From contig OAPG01000009.1 in NCBI GenBank assembly GCA_900208305.1, forward strand, positions 620,001-684,000: 64,000 nt of DNA. The letters are read 5' to 3'. Below the pieces are notes generated by a model. The model had not been told where the DNA came from. It searched no databases and worked only from the letters and a program-made list of their open reading frames with translations. The stretch comes from Melanopsichium pennsylvanicum. Its lineage: Eukaryota; Basidiomycota; Ustilaginomycetes; Ustilaginales. The position numbers and the translations under genes are program-made. Numbering within the stretch: position 1 is the first letter of the stretch; every line of letters begins with the position of its first letter. Shown here in pieces: positions 42,196 to 51,129 of the stretch.

Positions 42196-42435
42196 ACAAC
42201 AACAACAATATCATCATCGTCATCATCATCACACACACACAGAGTAGTTTTACTTTTCTTTTTTCTTCTCCTCAGGATACAACATCAGACATCTCCCACT
42301 TACATCCAACTCAATTTCCCATCTGTACATATCAGCACGCGCATGTTACCATTCTTCAAAACCATTCCAAGTTTGATATCACATTACACAAACCCTCCCG
42401 ATCTTCTTTCTAAAGTGTTGGGGTTCAATCGAAGG
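42196..42435. other. Short convergent intergenic region
   Basis: 240 bases between the RER1 and MGS1 stop codons, with CAT/CA-rich repeats (42205-42241). Nothing else seen. Confidence 0.6.
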
Positions 42436-44565
42436 TCAATCTGCGTTTGAGGTTTGAGAGGGACTTGAAGACTGCTGTAAGCGTTGCAATAACTCCATCA
42501 AACGTTTTCTACCTCTCCATGGTTTGCCATCGTTTCGCTCTTGTTCCCACTCATCTAACAGATTAAGATCCACCGATCTCGCACCAAGATCAAAAATACG
42601 TTGACAGCTTCCGGGTCCAACACCCGCTTTGCTCGTCATGGCAATTTGCATGTTGGCATGATGATAATCATTTCCATCTCCTCTTGCGACTTGTACTTTT
42701 TTTGTAGCCTCACGATTTGGCTCTTTTTGGGGCAATTCTGCTTTGAGATCTACAACACCGTTTGCTTTATGAAACTTCCCTTCCTCCTCTTCCTCCTCTT
42801 CCTCCTCTTCCTCCTCCTCCTCCTCCTCCTCCTCCTCGTTAGCGCCGAGCGGTGGAGGAGACAAAAATCTCGTTCCTCTCAACTGCGTCGGGAAAAACTC
42901 TTGATGCACCGGATGAGCGAATCTCGGCTCATACCTATACTCCTTGCCATATCCTATCTCCTTCATCAACCTTGTTGGAGCGTTCCTAATATGCAATGGA
43001 ACTGGATGATTGTATCCACCTTCTACCAACGCTTTTGCCTTTTTCCACGCCCTGTAACTCCTCGTACTCTTCCTACTCTCTGCCAGATATACTACGCACT
43101 GTGCCAAATTCTCTCCGCATTCTGGTAAACCAACCACCTGACAAGCTTGGTAAGTCGCCGTTGCCATCTGTATGGCTTTCAAAGTATCCACATCTTCGGA
43201 AGCAGCGACGATCAATCGACGTGCGATGAAAAGTGGATCGTCACCTGAACAAACCATACGTGCCAACCAGTACAGCGCTGCATCGGCATCCGAGCCACGA
43301 ATCGATTTATGAAGCGCACTAATCGTATCATAGTGCATATCACCCGTTCGGTCGTACTGCAACCAAGTGCGTTTGAGTGCGGTTTTGAGACGCGTGAGGT
43401 TGTCTGTCGAATCCAGACTTGGATCTGTGGTGGACAAAGCGAGTTCCAAAGCACCCAGTGCGGTTCGAGCATCACCATCCGCCATATTTGCAATCCATCC
43501 GATCAAATCCTCATCGATATGATTGGCCATCTCCCAGTTTTCCAAGCCCGTCTCTTGCTGGTCCTTTTCAACGCAGCACAGAGCATTGCGAAGCACTTGG
43601 GCACACTCGTCAACACTCAATTTGGTCAAGATGAACACCCTCATGCGTGATATGAGCGCGCTCTGTAAACGAAATGAAGGGTTCTCGGTGGTAGCTGCTA
43701 CCAGTACGATCTGGCCCTTTTCGACTGCGGGTAGAAACACGTCCTGCTGTGCTCGACTGAATCGTTGAATTTCGTCGATGAATAGAAGCGTACGTTGTCC
43801 AGTGAGTTGGAGCCGATGTAGGGCTTCATCCATGATTTTCTTGACATCGGCGGTGCCAGAGTTAGTAGCAGAGATCTCAACGAATCGATGTGGTGGTGGA
43901 CCTTGCGGGGTTGAGGTAGTAGTAGAAGAAGAAGAAGAAGAAGAAGAATTGCAAGGAGATGATGAAGATGCAGATTTGGCCAGGAGGCGAGCGAGGGTGG
44001 TTTTGCCGGTACCAGGTGGGCCCCAGAGGATCATTGAAGGAATCTTACCTTGACGCAGAAGCACTTTGAGGGGGCCATTGACGACGTCAGCTTGGCCAAC
44101 GTATTCATCGAGGGATTGAGGGCGCATGCGCTCCGCAAAAGGTTTGGCGGCGTCGATGCGTGAGCGTGAGGTCGAAGGAGTGGGTTGATTGGGTTTGTTG
44201 CCTAGAAGCCCATTTGCAGGAGCTCGACAACTTTGCGACTCGGATGAAGAATGGTCGATTTCGGTTTTGGACCGCTTACTATGGGCGTCAGTTGATGCTT
44301 GGATGTGGGTGGCAGGATTGTGTGCGACTTGTGCTTGGGTATCTGTTTGGCGTTTCAGTCCACGTAGTGATGATGTAGATGCATTGTTCGAATCGCCTAG
44401 TCGAGACGGAAAGATACCATTCCATTGCTCGGCCTTTATTTGGTTGTGGTTGGTGTTGGATGGAGCTTGGTCGGACAAGCAGCGATCAAGATGTGGATTC
44501 AATTGCGAGAGTGCAAGCTTGAGCTGGCAGCTAGGACATTCCACTAGCTGATTTTCTGAGCTCAT
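42436..44565 (-). CDS. MGS1: WRNIP1/Mgs1-type AAA+ ATPase
   Basis: 709-residue single-exon protein; first ATG at 44565. Residues 10-29 are a UBZ4 ubiquitin-binding zinc finger (Cys10, Cys13, His25, Cys29). The AAA+ core follows: PFAERMRPQSLDEYVGQ, Walker A GPPGTGKT (about 178), Walker B LLFIDEIQRF, sensor ATTENPSF, then the clamp-loader-like C-terminal domain (IRGSDADAALYWLARM, GYNHPVPLHIRNAPT). Family knowledge: binds ubiquitinated PCNA and DNA ends or stalled forks and helps maintain replication stability. A run of glutamates near 576-595 comes from a TCC/CTC repeat (42781-42837) between the helical domain and a non-conserved tail. Divergent from the SR140-like gene. Confidence 0.94.
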   Translation of the reverse strand: MSSENQLVECPSCQLKLALSQLNPHLDRCLSDQAPSNTNHNQIKAEQWNGIFPSRLGDSNNASTSSLRGLKRQTDTQAQVAHNPATHIQASTDAHSKRSKTEIDHSSSESQSCRAPANGLLGNKPNQPTPSTSRSRIDAAKPFAERMRPQSLDEYVGQADVVNGPLKVLLRQGKIPSMILWGPPGTGKTTLARLLAKSASSSSPCNSSSSSSSSTTTSTPQGPPPHRFVEISATNSGTADVKKIMDEALHRLQLTGQRTLLFIDEIQRFSRAQQDVFLPAVEKGQIVLVAATTENPSFRLQSALISRMRVFILTKLSVDECAQVLRNALCCVEKDQQETGLENWEMANHIDEDLIGWIANMADGDARTALGALELALSTTDPSLDSTDNLTRLKTALKRTWLQYDRTGDMHYDTISALHKSIRGSDADAALYWLARMVCSGDDPLFIARRLIVAASEDVDTLKAIQMATATYQACQVVGLPECGENLAQCVVYLAESRKSTRSYRAWKKAKALVEGGYNHPVPLHIRNAPTRLMKEIGYGKEYRYEPRFAHPVHQEFFPTQLRGTRFLSPPPLGANEEEEEEEEEEEEEEEEEEEGKFHKANGVVDLKAELPQKEPNREATKKVQVARGDGNDYHHANMQIAMTSKAGVGPGSCQRIFDLGARSVDLNLLDEWEQERNDGKPWRGRKRLMELLQRLQQSSSPSQTSNAD
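42781..42837. repeat. In-frame (TCC)n microsatellite in MGS1
   Basis: Triplet tract inside the MGS1 coding sequence coding for a poly-glutamate run on the minus strand; likely length-variable between strains. Confidence 0.95.
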
Positions 44566-45602
44566 GATGGACCTGTATCGTGTTTGTGAACCATGCCTAT
44601 CCCGCAAGGCATCGATGAGCACGCAACGGTTTGGGTGATGCCGAATCCGAAGAAACACACAAGAGTAGTGTTGGAAGCAAGAGACAAGGTAGGGCTCAGT
44701 CAAAAGTGAAGTTGTTCAGGGTCCAACCTTTGTGTCTGAGCGCTCAAAGTTGTCCAACGTGTTAGATTGACTCTTTCGCAATTTGGACAAGGTGGTCATC
44801 CAAAAACCATTTTCTACATGCAAGACGCATCGGATAATGCACCTGTATTGATCAGAATGATGACAAAATATTTAGAGAGCTGTCCACGATGGAACAGAGA
44901 GGGTTGATTGCAAAGAGTGTCAAAGGGAAAAGCGAGGTAAAGAATGAAATATACAACGTGAACTTGCGTCCTAGGTCATCGGATCGCCAACGAAGGGCGT
45001 ACCTCTACCTACGACGCACCCATTCCCATCGTCGCACCTGCTACAGCATTGCTCCTAATCCTCATTCCGTCAATCGTCCTACAAGCCCAACTTGCGTCGA
45101 ACGAGAACTGAAATCCGAAAAAAATTAAGAAAACGAAGAGAAAGCCATAAAAGTGGGTGGTATGCATCTCCGTCCAGCATTACGGCCTCGTACGGTCCTC
45201 GGCTGTCCCACTCTGAAAGAGTAGAGGATTACCATTGCGAAGAGGTGCTTTTATTGTGGACGGGGTGCGTACCCCTTCCTACGGGGGTACGACTTAGCGT
45301 TAAGGGAAAGAAGAAAGAAGGTTGAAGCGATTCAACGAGGTATTTATATTTCTTTCTTTACCTTCCGACCAGAGGAGCAACAAAATTTTCCCTTTTTTTT
45401 CCTTTCTTTTTTTTTCTCTATCAAAAAGTGGGAGCGAAAAATAAAGGCAAATGGTTTTTTCGGCCGGGTTGAAACGCTTTTCGGAACTCGGGGTCCAAAC
45501 TTTAGACTGTGAGAGCTGCTTCGTATACTTGAAACAATCATGATATTGTCCTACCACCTGTAGTACCTGTACTACCTTGATGCTCATAGCACAATATATA
45601 AG
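44566..45602. promoter_or_regulatory. Divergent intergenic region MGS1 / SR140-like
   Basis: About 1 kb between divergent ATGs. Near the SR140-like gene a TATATAA sequence (about 45594-45600) touches the ATG, too close for a usual TATA box. A GC-rich potential hairpin lies at 45261-45291 (see findings). T-rich tracts at 45390-45420. No gene supported. Confidence 0.45.
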
Positions 45603-48074
45603 ATGTCGTCAAATGACAGCAAAAACTACAGTCAGCGTCAATCACGGCCGTCTCGGGCCAACTTGGCCGCGAATGACGTTGACGACCTTGATTACTCTGA
45701 ACAAGCTGGTCCTAGCAACCTTTCCCGTCACATGGCTTCCCGATCAAATCCATCTTCTCATTACGACCCTCGTAAATCTATCTCCTATCATGACTTTGAC
45801 GCTCCTAATCAATCTTTCTTACCAAGTCACCCTCGAATGTACCCAGATGATCGCCGCTATCCCCTCGCATCAGCACTCGCTGCACCACCCCGCAAAACTC
45901 CCTCGCCAGAACCAGATCAAGACGTCCTAGCTTACATACGTGCCCAAGCTACCGACGCTTCTATCAGCCATCCGGATCAAAAGCTTGCGGAGCATTTGAA
46001 AAAGGAAAAGTTTCAATACGGTGCGGGCAAAGTCAAATCACGCGTTCAGAAAGAGAGAGAAGCCGAGGAAAGAAAGAGAAAACAGGCTGAACAAGATGCT
46101 GCCAAAGCTTATGACGAATTTGTGGCTGCCATGCAGGGAGATGTTGATCATGCGAATCAGACTAGACCACCCAAGAAATCGTTGGGTTTTGTCAGTGCTG
46201 AAGGCGGCGCTTACGTTGCTCCCCGAGCAGAACAACACCCCGCTTCTTCAGCTGATACCGGCCACGATAGTAAGGAGCAACATAGCAAAGCTTACCTCAA
46301 AAGAGTCAACAATGTATTCAACGATGATCAAAACAGTGTGGATGCTGAAGCTGCTGCATCAGCACCTCACAAGGAACCCCAACGAAAACGACACGCAGCC
46401 ATGTCGTCGTTTCTCACCGAACTCCAGTCTCAGCAAGCAGAACGAGAATCGCGTCTATCCACCCTCGCTTCCACCACCAACAAGTCCATATCCACCTTGC
46501 TTGCTCACGAGACTCTCACCAAATCTGGCTCTCGTGATCTCATCTCGGATCCTCTCACCACCAATATCTGCATCGTCACCTTGCCGCCCAACGTGGACGA
46601 AAGAAGCATGGGTGAATTTTTTTGTACCTTTGGCGACGTGGCCACCGTCAAGATCATGTGGCCTCGTGGCGAGCAAAGGGAACGAGTAGGTGGATTGACC
46701 GGTTTTGTAGCGTACATGACCAGAGGCGAGGCAGAGTACGCTTTCAAACAGGCCGATGGCGCCATGTGGGGTGGCGTGCGCATCAAATTGAGCTGGGGTA
46801 AGGCTATGCCGCTACCAACTAGGGCCATGTATCCCATGTCTCTAGAGAAGAAAGGAGAAGATCTTCCAGCTCAAGATCATGCGAGAGACAAGGCAGGAAA
46901 GAGCAATGTCTCCAAACTCGTAATCCGTCATCGCACGACTACAAGCAAAGGCGATACCAGGAAAGAGCTAAAACAAAGGGTGCAAAATCAGTACAGCGAA
47001 ACACAAAGATTGTTCATCGAGACGGTCGCATCGAGGATCAAGAGCAACGGAGCGCACTTTGAGCACATTTTGCGCGATAGAGAAGCGGACAATCCCAAAT
47101 TCTCGTTCTTGCACCAACAAGATTCCATGCTATACCACTACTTTAGGATTTGCCTTGATCCTTACCATATACCTCTTTCCTTGATCTTGGATGAGCAACG
47201 CGAGTTCACCGATGGCGGAAGCGACGAGTTGTACTCTACAGACTCGGGCGAGGAAAGCGAGAATGAGACGTTGCGATTCCATCGTCCATCTTCTTCTTCT
47301 TCTTGCAACAATTCCGCCTGCCTTCTCGGTCCGCTCTCCCGCCGACGACTTATCTGCATGCTCCGCGGCCTCACTTTACGTCGAGAACGCATCGCCAGGG
47401 TGACAGCGTTCGCGCTCGATCATGCATCTTGTTACGCTTGGATCGTCTCGATCCTCACCACTTCGCTTTTGCAACCCAAGACTCCAATCCCGCGCAAACT
47501 CGCGCGACTCTACGCACTAAGCGACCTGCTGCACAATTCGGGCGCACCCATCTCCAACGCTTGGAGGTACAGAGCTGCGCTTGAGGCTCAGCTGCCTTTG
47601 ATCTTTGCGCACTTGGGATTGGTGGCCAAGAGCTTTGCGGGCAGGATGAAGAGGGAGGAGTTCAGAACCAAAGTGTTGCGAGTGTTGGAGATTTGGGAAG
47701 GGTGGATTGTCGTTGGACCTCATGTGTTGGAGCGCGTGAGAAACCTGTTCGACAATCCTCCGATTGTGAACGTGGCCAAAAAAGGCAAGCAGAATGATGC
47801 GCAAGATTTGAACGCAGAAGCCATCGATAAGATTGCACCGGTTGTTGAGACTCAAATCGAGATCAGAGATGCAGGCAAGGACGAGATGGATGACGAGGAC
47901 CTAGATGGGAAAGCTCTCGATGATCCGGCACCTCTCATGAGAAAAGGAGAACAGAAGCAAGACGAGGAAGAGGACTTGGATGGAGAAGCACTCGTCGAGA
48001 CACCCTTACACCCAAACACTCACACTCACGTTACGTCCGACCAAGAGGAAGATCTGGATGGGGAAGCACTCTAG
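45603..48074 (+). CDS. SR140/U2SURP-like U2 snRNP-associated splicing factor
   Basis: 823-residue single-exon nuclear protein. Domain order matches the U2-associated SR140 family: charged N-terminus with a helical RVQKEREAEERKRKQAEQ segment (about 145-165), RRM (about 317-400; NICIVTLPP as RNP2, GLTGFVAYM as RNP1), SURP/SWAP module (about 467-515; ETVASRIKSNGAHFEHILRD), then a CID-like helical domain (about 577-705; LICMLRGLTLRRERIARV, KLARLYALSDLLHNSG). The tail repeats the family motif DLDG(E/K)AL three times, the last at the very C-terminus. Family knowledge: associates with the U2 snRNP/SF3 complex and has been linked to splicing and RNA processing. The stop codon lies only 114 bases from that of the convergent aldehyde dehydrogenase gene. 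Confidence 0.92.
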   Translation: MSSNDSKNYSQRQSRPSRANLAANDVDDLDYSEQAGPSNLSRHMASRSNPSSHYDPRKSISYHDFDAPNQSFLPSHPRMYPDDRRYPLASALAAPPRKTPSPEPDQDVLAYIRAQATDASISHPDQKLAEHLKKEKFQYGAGKVKSRVQKEREAEERKRKQAEQDAAKAYDEFVAAMQGDVDHANQTRPPKKSLGFVSAEGGAYVAPRAEQHPASSADTGHDSKEQHSKAYLKRVNNVFNDDQNSVDAEAAASAPHKEPQRKRHAAMSSFLTELQSQQAERESRLSTLASTTNKSISTLLAHETLTKSGSRDLISDPLTTNICIVTLPPNVDERSMGEFFCTFGDVATVKIMWPRGEQRERVGGLTGFVAYMTRGEAEYAFKQADGAMWGGVRIKLSWGKAMPLPTRAMYPMSLEKKGEDLPAQDHARDKAGKSNVSKLVIRHRTTTSKGDTRKELKQRVQNQYSETQRLFIETVASRIKSNGAHFEHILRDREADNPKFSFLHQQDSMLYHYFRICLDPYHIPLSLILDEQREFTDGGSDELYSTDSGEESENETLRFHRPSSSSSCNNSACLLGPLSRRRLICMLRGLTLRRERIARVTAFALDHASCYAWIVSILTTSLLQPKTPIPRKLARLYALSDLLHNSGAPISNAWRYRAALEAQLPLIFAHLGLVAKSFAGRMKREEFRTKVLRVLEIWEGWIVVGPHVLERVRNLFDNPPIVNVAKKGKQNDAQDLNAEAIDKIAPVVETQIEIRDAGKDEMDDEDLDGKALDDPAPLMRKGEQKQDEEEDLDGEALVETPLHPNTHTHVTSDQEEDLDGEAL

Positions 48075-48188
48075 GCTCCTCGATCCATCACCCTTATCAC
48101 GCACTGTATGCCATCATTAATTTGAACCACCTATCGCATTTCCATCGCATCTACATTTCGTCTGTCGTTCTCTTGTTTCCTGTTGAAT

Positions 48189-49847
48189 TCAGGCATCAAA
48201 CTTGACCCCTTGAGCCAGAGCCACCTGCGAACTATAATTGACAGTCGAAGTGGCCCATCTACAATACTGCTTCCATGCATCACCGCCGCACTCTCTACCC
48301 CAACCCGTCGCCTTGTTCCCACCAAATCCTGCACCCACCTCGGCACCACTGGTGCTCACATTGACATTGACAATACCGCAATCACTACCCAGTGCTCCTT
48401 GCCACTCACCAATGTTGGTCAACTTGGTGGTGAACAAGCTGGAACTCAGACCTTGCCTCACCGAGTTGTTGAGCTCGATCGCCTCTTGCAACGTATCAAA
48501 CACAGCTACGTTGAGGATGGGAGCAAACACTTCCTCGTCAAACACCTTGTCCTTGCAAGACGATGGCATGGTGATTGCCGGCAACACATAATTGCCCTTC
48601 GCTTCCACAAGGTGTTGAGCGATGCCGGGAGAAGAAGGACTTTCAGGACCGAACAAGATCTTACCCCCCGATGAACGAATACTGTCCAACGTCTCCCAAT
48701 ACTTGTCTACGGCGTTTCGAGAGTGCAGAGGACCACACAGAATGTTAGCCTGGGTTGGGTCGCCGATCAGATTCTTGATCTGCAGCGACTTGTAAAAATT
48801 GACCAATCGTTCGAGGAACCGATCCGCCACTTTACGTTGCAAAAGCAGCCTCCGCGTTGTCGTACACCTTTGACCGGCAGTACCGACCGCAGCAAACGCC
48901 ACTGCGGGAACCGAAAGGTCCAAATCCGCATCGTCCAACACAATGGCTGCATTATTGCCACCCAATTCGAGCAAGACCTTTCCAAGACGAGCCGCAACGT
49001 CTTGCGCCACGACCTTTCCGATGGTCTCTGATCCTGTGAAGCTGGTGAGCTGAACACGCTCATCGCGAGTCAGTGATTGACCCGTTTCCACATCTCCACA
49101 CACGAGCGCCGCCAGAGCCGATGGCAATCCATGCTTCTCCAACACCTTGATGAGCATCTTTGTGGTAGCGATGGCGGTCAACGGAGTGGTAGGGCTCGGT
49201 TTCCAGATGGTAGCATTGCCACAAACAAACGAGAGGCAAAAGTTCCATCCGTGAACGGCGACGGGGAAGTTGAAAGCCGTAATCACACCCACGAGCCCCA
49301 ATGGATTCGGAATTTCGTAGATCACATGACCGGGACGTTCACTTGGCAAAACATTGCCTTTGATGGATCGAGAGAGACCCACAGCCATATCAGCCACGTC
49401 AATCACCTCCTGAACCTCGCCTTTGCCTTCAGAGAGCACCTTGCCCATTTCGAAAGAGATGAGTGCACCCAGTGCTGCCTTGTGCTCCATGTAGGCTGTA
49501 CAAATGTCCTTCATCACAGCTCCTCGAATGGCGGCGGGCACTCTGGCAAAGATGCGCTGGGCAGAGTGGGCCGCAGAGAGCACGGACGAGACTTGGGACG
49601 CAGTCGCGCATGAGACGGTGGCAAGCACTTGACCAGTTGCAGGATTTGTCGAGGTGAGCCAAGAAGAGGTGCAAAAGCCGTGGTGCCATTTTCCGTCAAA
49701 GACACCTTCCATCCTGGATCCGGGCGGGGGCAAGTCGAGGGCGGCGAACACTTGAGCTAGACTAGTGGGCTCGGTAGGTGCGGTTTTGTTGGGGGCAACC
49801 GCGGGGGTATTGCTTGCAGCTTGAAGGGTGGTGATTGGTTCTGGCAT
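48189..49847 (-). CDS. ALDH7 (antiquitin)-type aldehyde dehydrogenase
   Basis: 552-residue single-exon enzyme of the aldehyde dehydrogenase superfamily. The catalytic nucleophile is Cys328 in GTAGQRCTTTRRL and the general base Glu294 in LLELGGNN; both sequence contexts are characteristic of the ALDH7 subgroup. Also visible are EIPNPLGLVGVITAFNFP, KPSPTTPL and FTGSETIGK. Family knowledge: ALDH7 oxidises 2-aminoadipate-6-semialdehyde (in equilibrium with piperideine-6-carboxylate) to 2-aminoadipate with NAD in lysine degradation. No strong mitochondrial presequence is evident; the first 30 residues are Ala/Thr/Pro-rich. It is divergent to the DUF1338 gene, which acts one metabolite further on (inference). 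Confidence 0.92.
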   Translation of the reverse strand: MPEPITTLQAASNTPAVAPNKTAPTEPTSLAQVFAALDLPPPGSRMEGVFDGKWHHGFCTSSWLTSTNPATGQVLATVSCATASQVSSVLSAAHSAQRIFARVPAAIRGAVMKDICTAYMEHKAALGALISFEMGKVLSEGKGEVQEVIDVADMAVGLSRSIKGNVLPSERPGHVIYEIPNPLGLVGVITAFNFPVAVHGWNFCLSFVCGNATIWKPSPTTPLTAIATTKMLIKVLEKHGLPSALAALVCGDVETGQSLTRDERVQLTSFTGSETIGKVVAQDVAARLGKVLLELGGNNAAIVLDDADLDLSVPAVAFAAVGTAGQRCTTTRRLLLQRKVADRFLERLVNFYKSLQIKNLIGDPTQANILCGPLHSRNAVDKYWETLDSIRSSGGKILFGPESPSSPGIAQHLVEAKGNYVLPAITMPSSCKDKVFDEEVFAPILNVAVFDTLQEAIELNNSVRQGLSSSLFTTKLTNIGEWQGALGSDCGIVNVNVSTSGAEVGAGFGGNKATGWGRECGGDAWKQYCRWATSTVNYSSQVALAQGVKFDA

Positions 49848-51129
49848 GATATTATGGTCTAGAAGCTAGGGTGGGGTCTAGTCGTGGCTTGACAGATGGA
49901 TCAGCGACAATCGTTGAGATGTGTGAGAGGGAGATAGAAGCTGTTGAGGCTGATCGAGGTGTTCTCAAGAGCAGCATCATATATGGTATCCTTCAAAATG
50001 AGCTGAGCCTCGTTTTCCTTGTCCATGGCGCAGTCCTAGCTGGTGCACCCAAGTACGAGCTGTGTATTGATACGAGGCAGTCCGGCCAAGGGGCTCGCAA
50101 CCACACATCCTTTCATTACTCTAACGGCACAATCAGCGCGAGTGGAGTTAGGGGCGGCACAAAGTGACAGCGCCCATCCTATCGTCGCACATGACGGTTG
50201 ATGTGCTTCTTCGGATAGCCGGACTGATTACCAATCACTCAACACTCGCACCTCATGCCATGTCGATCCGTGCGATTCCACAGTCTTGGTCACCCGACCA
50301 ACACTTGTGCTGAGCGTCAAGTCTCAGGCCAAAGTTAGATATCACAGGCCACAGAGCAAGAAAGAGGGGATAACACTACAACGAACGGACTTTTGCCGAA
50401 TTCTGTGATTGATCGGTCGGCATTTCGCCGAATTGGGCTCGCGATTTGGCCGGTTCCCACCTAGTGATATTTCTATTATAGCCAACGTCGATTGATAAGG
50501 GGACCATCACTCGGCATTTCGCCGCTTTTGGTTGTGGGTAAGTGGTGTGGCTTGGCGTATTCCTATATTGCATTGAGATCGAGCCTGCGCTCGAGACACA
50601 AAGAGCTGATTTGAATGATGAGTCAAGTCAATTACGCTGGGAGCAATACTGCCAGTTCGGATCGCTTGAAGATGGCGAGGACAGCGCGAGGGAGGTTGTT
50701 TAGCTCTTTTGCCTCTCTTGTATGAGCTTGTCAAACACTGCGCGCTGCCGTGTCTGCTGCCCCTTCTTGCTATCTTTTTTGTCATCACATGCCGAACAGT
50801 TTCTGTGCAGATAGGGCATGCGCCAGAAGCTTCATCTGTCCCTCTGCTGTCCGCTTCGTTTACGTTGGTCAGTTGCAATACTTTCAAGCTGCTGTGTAGC
50901 GCTATGGTTTCGGCGAACAAGTGACCGATTGAAGTTGTTGCTTCTGTGATTGAACACTGCAACGTCGTATCATTCGTGTATGTGCCTCGGAAGCCCTGTG
51001 AGTATATCAAAGCGATGCTTTCCCTCCCTTTCGCCCGGTTTCAGATCCACTTGATCTGCCATACAAACACCAGAGCATTTCCCAAGCCCGATGATCTCAT
51101 CTACTCGTACTTAACTGCACTCGCCTGTT
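49848..51129. promoter_or_regulatory. Divergent promoter of ALDH7 and DUF1338 genes
   Basis: 1.28 kb with no supported gene. It has a perfect 14-base direct repeat, TCGGCATTTCGCCG, at 50417-50430 and 50511-50524, a GATA-type site TGATAAG at 50493-50499 between them, and AGATAG-type sites near 49929, 50770 (reverse) and 50811. Related sequences occur upstream of the permease at 54.4 kb. The repeat and GATA cores are seen directly; regulatory function is inferred. Confidence 0.5.

Noticed and set aside
45180..45300. Region considered for a 5S rRNA or tRNA gene
   Set aside because: No conserved 5S internal control region or tRNA boxes; only GC-rich hairpins.
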